Source: Macrostomum hystrix
Taxonomy: Eukaryota; Platyhelminthes; Macrostomidae
NCBI GenBank assembly: GCA_950097015.1
Contig: CATNEN010000028.1
Coordinates: forward strand, 744,001 to 808,000
DNA length: 64,000 bases
Direction of reading: 5' to 3'
In this document: piece after piece, positions 54,747 through 64,000 of the stretch
Numbering within the stretch: position 1 is the first letter of the stretch
How the letters are laid out: each line of letters opens with the position of its first letter
The notes under the pieces: generated by a model
Told to the model about the DNA's origin: nothing
Seen by the model: the letters and a program-made list of their open reading frames with translations, nothing else
Databases searched by the model: none
Translations under genes and position numbers: made by a program

Positions 54747-56952
54747 CTGTAGAAAGATTGACATTAAAATATTCATGTTAATAACCAGTTCATGATATTT
54801 ACATGGCAAGTCAGTTGTTATTAATTGCAGGCTAAATTGTATTTTACTATTTTTAAGATAAAAGCACGAATATAATACTCATTAAATTACTCTAGGAAGA
54901 AGATTAAGTAGCAAATCAGCTAACTGACAAAATAATTTTCATTAATATTTAGACTTTATAGAGACCATTTTTTCACTTCCTAAAAGTAAATAGTAGAGCA
55001 AAAAATGGTGTAGCTTAGCTTTGAGTATAATAATGTATTATTATAGGTAGTTAAAAAATTATGCACAATAATTTTAGTGCTTGTTTAAACTAACCCAAAG
55101 TTTTGCTAATAAAACTCATTGAATTTAAGGCCATAAAGTCTCAGCGATATTTATAGAGATGAATGATATTTATTGTAGTTAATAGTACTTTACCTACTAA
55201 TTCCAGTCTAGTTATGTTAATAATAGCCTAGATAGAGAAATAATACAGTAACTAACTTATATAGGACCTAGAAAGTACAAACAAAGCTGGCATAGTTTTT
55301 TAGTCAAGTAAGTCAGTTAGCTAATTAGCCAATTAGCTCGCAGTTCGTTGTATTTGGAGAGACGATGACTACCTGAATGTGGTTCTATGTGTTACACTGC
55401 ATAAACATTTTCTAAATCAGAAAAAACTAACTGAAAACTGAGTTCAAATAGGCATAAATGTCTAGTTGTGAGAACTGATTGACTTGTAAAACAAAACCAA
55501 AGCTAAAACAATTATTTTCTAAAATAACATAAAAATAAATCATTCTTGAAGTGTTCAATTCCTATTAATTTTCAACTAATGACAAGCCAATTTCTGATAT
55601 ATTTTCCTACTTCTGGTTGGAAAAAACTAAGTTGAAACCAAGTTAATAAACTGATTTGAAACCCATTATCTCTAATCATCTCATTAATGTTAACGATTTC
55701 TGTGGTGCCCACTTATTTACATTTTAGATATCTAAAATGTTATAGTTATAAGTCATTAATAATTGCTTCCTGCTTTACTTAGTACAACTAAGTTTTCCAA
55801 CTCAATGAAATGAATTTAACAACAGCTATTTCATAAAAAACTACTGTTAATTTTTTCTCATTTGGAATGCTACAGGAATATCTTTTAAAGTTTTTTAAAA
55901 CTCTTTTTTAATTGGCATTTGCTGACTAGAAAGTGTGTGGTCTGAATGGTCTGAATATCAGTCAGAATTGTAGTTGTCAATTGTCAGAAAGTCAAATAGG
56001 AAGGCTTTAGGAATGGTTTTTAAGTGGATTCAATAAAAGTTTGATTTTGTTTTCATTCCTTTTAGTCTTGTTTTGCCAAAATTGAAATGCTTCATCCATT
56101 TGAACTAGGCTCCCAGTTTTTCTGAGTTGGAAAAATTTTTTACAACGTGCTTTTGTAAAAACATTTTTGTAACAAATTGTGGTCTATATAGATAATATTA
56201 ATGTGCTCAAAGAAAACAATTGATATAAGTTTGCTTGCAAGCCTATATCTTGATAGTGTATTGACACATTTTTAGATTCACTCCAATAGGGTGCTGAACT
56301 GCATTGAAATACCACCAAATCTCAGTCTTAATGTGCCAACAGTTTTCTTGGATAGCTGAGCATATGAAATCTTGGCAGTTTCCTTTTTTGTTTCTTAAAT
56401 TGTTTCAGTTCAAAATCTTGTTTGAACTGTACTTTGTACTGTGTGGTTTCACCACTAATTTTTTAATTTACTATTTCTAGATCAAGTGATTATTAAATTA
56501 TTTAAGAAAAATTAAAAAGCAATGTATATCAGTTTGGGTACAAATTTGTACTTAACAATTTTAAAAAGGGAAAATTGGCATATATTTTACAATGCAAAAT
56601 GAAAATATGCAATTAGTATGACAAATGCAGCAAAAACTGACTGTCTCCAGTCTTATGTTAAGTAAAGAAAGCAATTAACTTTTCAGTTCAAAATGTGTTG
56701 GCTTGTACTTTAGAAATGTGCAGTCGATTATACATAATAACTACTGACTCTTGTCTTGCTGGCTTGCCCTTGCCTTAGCTAGTAAATAAATTAGTGTGTA
56801 AATGTATACACAGCTCCCATGGAGAATCATCAAGGCCTAGCTAAACACAAGGCCTAGCTAGATATGAAGAAATGTTTGATTTTTCCTAATCTGAAAAAAA
56901 AAATTATAGACTTGTTTAATCTTAACACTACATTAAGTTCATTTCAACACTA
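54747..56952. other. AT-rich intergenic region, no tandem array
   Basis: A 2.2-kb stretch without a minisatellite and without a supported gene. It separates COX5A and MTAP, which are divergently transcribed, and must include their upstream regulatory DNA. Confidence 0.45.
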
Positions 56953-56960
56953 ACACTAAC

Positions 56961-57409
56961 GGTACCTGGACACTTCGTCATCTTACAACTTCGTCATCCA
57001 GATGACGATCTGTCCAATATCTCAGAGGGTGGATGACGAAGAGACTTAGACTTGTGGACACTTCGTCATCTATAAAACAAAAGTTTTCAAAGTTAGAACA
57101 GAACCACCCCTCCCCACCTCCTTACGAGTCACATCGTGTTGGCACCTATCTTTCAACTCTTATAATGAAATCAGTTTTGACACCTCTTTTTGCCAATTTA
57201 GAGTGTAAAGTGTGTTCACACCTCTGCCCCACCACCACCACCCCACCCTCACTTTCTTGATGACAAACTTGATTGCTTGTTATTAGTAGATGATGAACTG
57301 ACCAAACTTTAAAGCATGCCAATTGGCTGGATGACGAAGTGTCCTACCTTCCAAGTGGATGACGAAGTTGTAAGATGACGAAGTTGTAAGATGACGAAGT
57401 GTAGGATCC
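56961..57409. mobile_element. 449-bp inverted-repeat element with 8-bp target duplication
   Basis: The ends are inverted: left GGTACCTGGACACTTCGTCATC continues with TTACAACTTCGTCATCCA; the right end in reverse reads GGATCCTACACTTCGTCATC with the same continuation. ACACTAAC flanks both sides (56953-56960 and 57410-57417), an 8-bp duplication as made by hAT or P-type transposases. There is no transposase inside, so it would be non-autonomous. Caution: the left flank contains ACACTAAC partly in tandem, which weakens the duplication argument. Confidence 0.65.
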
Positions 57410-57424
57410 ACACTAACAAGGCTA

Positions 57425-58680
57425 AGGGTGCGTTCGGGTAGCTTAAAATGACTTAAAATGAACTTAAACTGCAGTTTAAGTTAAACTTAAACCTCTTTAA
57501 TAAAACAAAAGCTAAACAGACTAAATGTCGAAATAAAGTAAAAAGATTGAAGCTGAATGGTTAAGTAGAATAACCGAATAATTAGTCTTTACATTTCCGT
57601 CTTGAAATTGTGTAGTTTTGGTATCAGATGTACAGTAGCCGTACGCGCACAAATTTGACTTTCGAACTTTCGCGTATTTTAATTTGAATATTAATATCAT
57701 TTAATTTAATTAGTGTGAACTCATTGTCTTGCTTCGCTTGTATTCTTCCAATTGATCATGTAGTGGTTATATTAAGGTCTTAATTTTCAGTAGTTACAGA
57801 AACCAATAAGTAAAGTTCAAGCGAAGTAAGACAATGACCATTGTTTCAATGAAGATGTAAATTTGTAGTTGTACTGAAATTCAGAGGATCAAAAAAGTTT
57901 TTAGATTATTTCTCCTGAAGTACTGAAAAAACACAATTTTTAGTTTGTTGAAACAGTGAAAATTCTGTGCACTGCGCATAAGTGTAAAAAGAGAAGTTTT
58001 GTGATTTTTGTGCAGAAATAAGTAAAAAGTAAATTTATAAAAAAGAATGTTTCTGTCGAAATTAAATGTTTCTATTTAATTACTAAGAAATATATCACTG
58101 GATTCGTCTTTTAATTTTGCATCGAATGACTTCAGTTACAGCTCTCAAAGTTTCTTCGGAGAAAAGATACTTGCATTTAAATGAGTATTTTAACCACGTA
58201 CATTTTTTCTTTTGATTTCTAGCTTCCTTCAGGCACGAGGCCACTAATGGATAAGAGACTTTCTGCTCAATCGAGCGGACTGGGTTCAAATCCCAGAAGC
58301 CAATAATTTTAAAAAATCAGGAGGCTTTTATCTATCACTGAAGTGTACTGCTTTTAATAATTTAATTTTCGCACATTTGCTAATATATTTGAAAAGACTG
58401 GGGTGTCCTACACATTCTAAATAAAATACGCGTACAAGTTTGCATGTCAAATTTGCGCCCATATGGCTACTGTACATCTGATACTAAAACTACACAATTT
58501 CAAGACGAGAATGTAAAGACTAATTATTCGTTTATTCTACTTAATCATTCAGCTTCACTCTTTTTACTTTATTTCGACATTTAGTCTGTTTAGCTTTTGT
58601 TTTATTAAAGAGGTTAAAATGAACTTAAACTGCAGTTTAAGTTCATTTTTAAGTCATTTTAAGCTACCCGAACGCACCCT
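57425..58680. mobile_element. 1.26-kb non-autonomous TIR element with TA target duplication
   Basis: The ends are long inverted repeats of about 235 bp (57425-57658 and 58440-58680) starting AGGGTGCGTTCGGGTAGCTT and matching at roughly 95% by eye. They include the palindrome AACTTAAACTGCAGTTTAAG. TA flanks both sides (57423-57424, 58681-58682). The interior has no transposase-like ORF, a shorter inner inverted repeat (AAGCGAAGTAAGACAATGA versus TCATTGTCTTGCTTCGCTT), and a tRNA-like segment. TA duplication points to a Tc1/mariner-like or similar cut-and-paste source, inferred only from the ends. Confidence 0.8.
58232..58302 (+). other. tRNA-like pseudo-gene segment inside the TIR element
   Basis: AGGCCACTAATGGATAAGAG resembles the A box/D arm of a tRNA-Arg; CTGGGTTCAAATCCCAG forms a perfect 5-bp T stem with loop TTCAAAT and a B box. 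The 3' end AAGCCA has no complementary 5' acceptor strand (GGCACGA), so it is not a functional tRNA. It could be a SINE head captured by the transposon. Confidence 0.55.
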
Positions 58681-58950
58681 TAGAAACGATTTTAAAGAAA
58701 AACTAGCGACTCAAAAGAACAAAAAGAAATTTTTTTCCAAAAAACGAAAATGTATGTATATTTTTAATTTATATAGTTTAAAAACTTGAAACCGCTTTTA
58801 TATTTTAAAAAGTAGCAAAACATTTGATTATCTAATGTATAAAATGTTTAAAATTGCTTTTTTCTGCGAAATTTTTTCCTAAATGATTATCTTCTGAAGT
58901 TCTGATCAGATTTAGCTTTAGCTGGACATTACATGAACATAATTTAAATT

Positions 58951-58965
58951 ATGTCTTCAATCAAG
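58951..58965 (+). CDS. MTAP: First coding exon of MTAP (15 nt)
   Basis: ATGTCTTCAATCAAG encodes MSSIK and ends at AAG/GTAAAT. Joined in phase 0 to the exon at 59469 it gives [14 protein letters not shown], matching the usual MTAP N-terminus. Too short to show up in an ORF search. An acceptor-like TTTAGCTTTAG lies 30 nt upstream. Confidence 0.85.
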
Positions 58966-61274
58966 GTAAATAAAAAATATATGCTATGTAAATAGCATGT
59001 TTATTAGTAAACCTCTAATTTTGAGCTTGCCGAGTTTTAGAACTTCTCTACATATATTTGAAATGAGATCCCATGAAGCTTAGATAGCAAGATTCTAAAA
59101 TTTAGCTATCAATTTAGACTAAGCTAATGTTTTAACAAAGAGCTTATGACAAGTTTGCTGTTGTAAACTTATTTCAACATTTGCATGAAGGACAATTTTA
59201 ATGAATACATAAAAATTGCATAAAAATCCTTACATAAAACTTAGTTTTAATAACAAGTTAAAATAAAATGAAACATAGAAATATTTATGACATTTTGCTT
59301 ATGCAATTGCGTATTTATATAGCCTAGACATGTTGTTTTCATTTTTAATTAACATTCAAACTTTTTATATCTGTAATAGCTATAAATTAGAGCCATGTTG
59401 ATCTAAATTGCAAGGTAAAACTCTTCCTCATACTCATATGACTCATTTCTATTAATCACACAAACTAGGTTGGCATCATTGGTGGCTCCGGTTTAGATAA
59501 CCCAGACTTGCTAGAGCACCGCACTGAGAAGTCTGTCACTACACCCTATGGCAAGCCATCTGATGTCCTGATTTGTGGCGAGATCAACTCTGTGTCCTGT
59601 GTTCTGTTAGCTAGGTAGGCTCTCGTTATTATTAGCTATATTATTTGCATGAAATACTACAGATCATATTGTGCCTCAATCCTCAGGCATGGTCGCCATC
59701 ACCAGTTCAATCCAACAAATGTTAACTATCGAGCCAATATTTGGGCATTGAAAGCCGAAGGATGCACACACATCTTGGCAACTTCAGCTTGCGGCGGCCT
59801 CCAGGTGATACAGCTCAATGAATTCAAAATAGTCTAAACAAGAAACAATTTTGGCCCTTAAAAACTTTTTGTTATTCCAGTAGAGGCCATAGATAATATG
59901 CTCGTATAGTTTATTTAATGAATTAAAATAATCAAATGACCAAATATACAAATGCACGGTCTTCTGTTTAAGAAACAAAAATAGTGGTCCTCATTTTTTA
60001 AGACCAAGATAGGGACCTCTATTTGAAGGATTAAGATAGCGGTCCTCCATCTTAAGGAACACATGAAAGCCAAATTTTTATAAGAATTTGTCACACCATA
60101 CAATGAGCAGCTTCCATTCGAACCCACCAGGAACACACTCACCCAGGAGATATTGTGCTGGTTGACCAATTCATCGATCGCACCCTGCACCGGACGCAGA
60201 CATTCTATGATGGCCAGCCAGGCCATCCCGAGGGTGTGTTCCACATCCCCATGGCTGAGCCATTCTGCGAACAGACCCGGGCCATTGTGAACGACGTCTG
60301 CCAGCAGCTTGGCATGCAGATTCATCCGCGTGGTACCGTGCTGACTATTGAAGGCCCGAGATTCTCGTCCAGAGCCGAGAGTAAGCTATGGCACGCCTGG
60401 GGCTGCGACGTCATCAATATGAGCACTGTGCCGGAGGTTGTGCTAGCTAAAGAGGCCGGTCTGTGCTACGCTCTAATCGCCATGGTAACCGATTATGACA
60501 GCTGGCGAGAGGATCAGGAACATGTGAGGACAATACTTTCTTGTATGAAGCGTCACCTTTTTTGGCATGCTCAATCGGCTATTCCCAATTAGGTTTCGAT
60601 ATGTCCGATATGTTATGAAAATAATAAATTTGTCTAAATCACCTACGCATTGTAGCAAAAAAGCGTCTTAAAATGAAGTTTAATTTTGTGTTATATATTA
60701 CTCTATATAGTACGAAAAATAGTAGCAAGCAGTAGATTTTGTAGACATTTTGTTTAACATCGCATAAGTATAATTTCCATTTTCAAACTATTGCAGCCTA
60801 TCCCTTTCCTCCTACTCATAAGTAGTGTTACTTGTGTAATTCTATTTTATGTTTACCTTATTGATGCAAATTTCTCATGTCAGAGGTCGTCTACTTGCAG
60901 TAGCTAGCATAGAGTTTTTAGCATGCTTATTAGAATTTTTATAAAAAATTGTATCCATCTACAAACCAGGTGTCAGTGGAGAAGGTGCTGAAGACCTTCA
61001 AGGAGAATGCTCACAAAGCTGAACTAATAATTCGCGAGGTGATTCCCCAGCTGGCTAAGAAAGATTGGACTGAGATTCTCCGACAGAAGGAGGTGAGAGG
61101 CATGTTTTGTATGCAACTTTTGTAACAATTCTAATTTGCAGGTATTTTCTGTTTCGAACCTTTTTTCTCTTGAACTTTTGCAAATCACAACAAGTTAAAT
61201 TTTATTAAAAACTACTTGTACAGGCGCTGGTGCAGGCTGGAAGGCAAGATGTTAAGCCTCTCAGCATGGAATAA
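58951..61274 (+). CDS. MTAP: S-methyl-5'-thioadenosine phosphorylase
   Basis: Cleaves methylthioadenosine, the by-product of polyamine synthesis, with phosphate to adenine and methylthioribose-1-phosphate (methionine and adenine salvage). Six exons: 58951-58965, 59469-59614, 59687-59804, 60131-60523, 60970-61092 and 61224-61274. All are GT-AG and in frame; 281 aa, close to the family's usual 280-odd. Motifs: phosphate loop [10 protein letters not shown] (Ser12 where many have Thr), [62 protein letters not shown], the substrate-site stretch [15 protein letters not shown], and TDYDSW near the purine site. The C-terminus is [10 protein letters not shown]… ending in KPLSME. Complete with no broken residues. 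Unlike SHMT and COX5A, none of its introns contains a minisatellite. A 20-bp array starts about 70 bp after the stop codon. Confidence 0.97.
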
Positions 61275-61339
61275 ACTGCTGGTTGGCAATGTAAACAATT
61301 TAATAATTTTCTAATTCTGCCTCTCGTGTCTGTATTTCT

Positions 61340-63390
61340 CTATACTTAGCTGTGTTTCTGTATCCGTTGCTGTGTTTCTGTATCCGTTGCTGTGTTTCTG
61401 TATTCGTCGCTGTATTTCTGTTTTCCTCGCTGTATTTCTGTATGTGTTGATGTATTTCTATATGGGTGACCATTTCTGCATGGGTGACTGTATTTCTATA
61501 TGGGTGACTGTATTTCTGTATGTGTTGATGTATTTCTGTATGGGTGACTGTATTTCTGCATGGGTGACTGTATTTCTATATGTGTTGATGTATTTCTGTA
61601 TGGGTGACTGTATTTCTGCATGGGTGACTGTATTTCTATATGGGTGACTATTTCTGTATGGGTGACTATTTCTGCATGGGTGACTGTAATTCTGTATGGG
61701 TGACTGTAATTCTGTATGGGTGACTATTTCTGTATGGGTGACTGTAATTCTGTATGGGTGACTGTAATTCTGTATGGGTGACTGTATTTCTATATGGGTG
61801 ACTGTATTTCTATATGGGTGACTGTATTTCTGCATGGGTGACTGTATTTCTATATGGGTGACTATTTCTGTATGGGTGACTATTTCTGCATGGGTGACTG
61901 TAATTCTGTATGGGTGACTGTAATTCTGTATGGGTGACTATTTCTGTATGGGTGACTGTATTTCTGTATGGGTGACTGTATTTCTGTATGGGTGACTGTA
62001 TTTCTGTATGGGTGACCATTTCTGCATGGGTGACTGTAATTCTGTATGGGTGACTGTAATTCTTCATTTTTGGCTGTGTTTCTGTATTGGTGGCTGTATT
62101 ACTGTATTGGTGTCTGTATTTCTGTATTGGTGACTGTATTTCTGTATGGGTGACTGTATTTCTGTATGGATGACTGTATTTCTGTATGGGTGACTGTATT
62201 TCTGTATGGGTGACTGTATTTCTGTATGGGTGACCATTTCTGCATGGGTGACTGTAATTCTGTATGGGTGACTGTATTTCTGTATGGGTGACTGTATTTC
62301 TGTATGGGTGACTGTATTTCTGTATGGGTGACTGTATTTCTGTATGGGTGACTGTATTTCTGTATGGGTGACTGTATTTCTGTATGGGTGACTGTATTTC
62401 TGTATGGGTGACTGTATTTCTGTATGGGTGACTGTATTTCTGTATGGGTGACTGTAATTCTGTATGGGTGACTGTATTTCTGTATGGGTGACTGTATTTC
62501 TGTATGGGTGACTGTATTTCTGTATGGGTGACTGTAATTCTTCATTTTTGGCTGTGTTTCTGTATTGGTGGCTGTATTACTGTATTGGTGTCTGTATTTC
62601 TGTATTGGTGACTGTATTTCTGTATGGGTGACTGTATTTCTGTATGGGTGACCATTTCTGCATGGGTGACTGTAATTCTGTATGGGTGACTGTATTTCTG
62701 TATGGGTGACTGTATTTCTGTATGGGTGACTGTATTTCTGTATGGGTGACTGTATTTCTGTATGGGTGACTGTATTTCTGTATGGGTGACTGTATTTCTG
62801 TATGGGTGACTGTAATTCTGTATGGGTGACTGTATTTCTGTATGGGTGACTGTATTTCTGTATGGGTGACTGTATTTCTGTATGGGTGACTGTAATTCTT
62901 CATTTTTGGCTGTGTTTCTGTATTGGTGGCTGTATTACTGTATTGGTGTCTGTATTTCTGTATTGGTGACTGTATTTCTGTATGGGTGACTGTATTTCTG
63001 TATGGGTGACCATTTCTGCATGGGTGACTGTAATTCTGTATGGGTGACTGTATTTCTGTATGGGTGACTGTATTTCTGTATGGGTGACTGTATTTCTGTA
63101 TGGGTGACTGTATTTCTGTATGGGTGACTGTATTTCTGTATGGGTGACTGTATTTCTGTATGGGTGACTGTATTTCTGTATGGGTGACTGTATTTCTGTA
63201 TGGGTGACTGTATTTCTGTATGGGTGACTGCATTTCTGTATGGGTGACTGTATTTCTGTATGGGTGACTGTAATTCTTCATTTTTGGCTGTGTTTCTGTA
63301 TTGGTGGCTGTATTACTGTATTGGTGTCTGTATTACTGTATTGGTGTCTGTATTTCTGTATTGGTGACTGTATTTCTGGATGGGTGGCTG
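61340..63390. repeat. 2-kb minisatellite, 20-bp unit TGTATTTCTGTATGGGTGAC
   Basis: About 100 units. The left edge (61340-61450) is diverged (CCGTTGCTGTG, TCGTCGCTGTA). A distinctive block with TAATTCTTCATTTTTGGCTG followed by TATTGGTGGCTG, TATTACTG and TATTGGTGTCTG occurs at 62048, 62533, 62891 and 63269. Higher-order blocks of about 360-485 bp have therefore been duplicated. The array lies directly 3' of MTAP. Confidence 0.96.
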
Positions 63391-63779
63391 TCGTTTTGTC
63401 TGTTTGTATTAGTAATTTTTTTGTTAGTATGATTTTTTAGTTTAACTCTATTGTGTGTTGTTTTTTCCTCGGACCTTTGTCTTCAAGCATGCCACACTTT
63501 ATATTATTGGTTGCCGTCTAATTATGAACTATGTCTATAATACTATTTTACTTGTCATAATATTTCGTTATCTAAGCATGACTTTGGATTTTATTTCTAG
63601 TTAAAAATGTTACTAATTTTTCATTTCCAATTTTAATTTTACCTAGCATTTTTGTATTGAACACAATTGTAGCTTCTCTAGGTAAATTTGCTGATACTTA
63701 TCAGAATTGCTATAATCAATTGCACTTCCTATAACTGTTCTATTTCGATTAGAATACCAAGCTACAAGTTTCGCCCCCT
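63391..63779. other. AT-rich spacer
   Basis: No gene or repeat recognised. Confidence 0.4.
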
Positions 63780-64000
63780 CCCCTAGATAGCAAATTATAA
63801 TCCCCTAGATTGCAGTTATAACCCCCTAGATTGCAGTTATAACCCCCTAGATTGCAGTTATAACCCCCTAGATTGCAGCTATAACCCCCTAGATTGCAGT
63901 TATAACCCCCTAGATTGCAGTTATAACCCCCTAGATTGCAGCTATAACCCCCTAGATTGCAGTTATAACCCCCTAGATTGCAGTTATAACCCTCTAGATT
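63780..64000. repeat. Minisatellite, 21-bp unit (core AACCCCCTAGATTGCAGTTA), running off the window
   Basis: Ten or so very uniform copies up to the last base; the array continues beyond the window. Confidence 0.95.

Noticed and set aside
58220-58310. Functional tRNA gene
   Set aside because: The T arm is good, but no acceptor stem can form and the anticodon arm is unclear.

Overview
The window is animal nuclear DNA. It has intron-containing genes with GT-AG (and one probable GC-AG) splice sites, tRNA-derived SINEs, a retroelement LTR, inverted-repeat transposons and a very high load of minisatellites: more than half of the 64 kb is tandem repeat. GC-rich exons lie in AT-rich non-coding DNA. 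CAG/polyQ runs, flatworm-like gene content and splice-acceptor-like AGs a few bases before start codons fit a free-living flatworm such as Macrostomum. That taxon is an inference from style, not from a database match.

Layout. 1-3500: two large arrays. 3.5-5.9 kb: a CAG(26) tract, then a single-exon class A GPCR on the + strand. 7.65-11.28 kb: a five-exon gene on the - strand for an unrecognised N-terminally anchored, polyQ-containing protein; its last exon is too short and lacks a usable start, so an ORF search misses it. 11.9-23.3 kb: almost gene-free, seven large minisatellite arrays. 26.5-34.4 kb: a + strand gene for a secreted, 26-cysteine, probably GPI-anchored protein, with a different minisatellite in most introns. 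34.6-39 kb: more arrays. 39.6-44.6 kb: a 19-bp-unit array carrying three identical copies of a retroelement 3' end (polypurine tract plus 230-bp LTR) in an 846-bp tandem unit. 46.5-52.2 kb: complete serine hydroxymethyltransferase on the - strand in six exons. 53.8-54.7 kb: complete cytochrome c oxidase subunit 5A on the - strand in two exons. 57-58.7 kb: two adjacent inverted-repeat elements. 58.95-61.27 kb: complete methylthioadenosine phosphorylase on the + strand in six exons, including a 15-nt first coding exon. 61.3-64 kb: further arrays.

The three recognised enzymes are housekeeping: one-carbon metabolism, the respiratory chain, and methionine/adenine salvage. SHMT and MTAP both feed methyl and methionine metabolism, but nothing in the sequence shows that the genes are co-regulated. 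The GPCR and the cysteine-rich surface protein are the accessory, probably lineage-specific genes.

The most unusual property is the tandem-repeat system. About thirty arrays are unrelated in sequence, yet most have units of 19-24 bp (about two helical turns). Nearly every larger intron or intergenic gap has its own private array, often with higher-order structure. Very long ORFs in these arrays (up to about 1020 codons) are by-products of repetition and are not annotated as genes.
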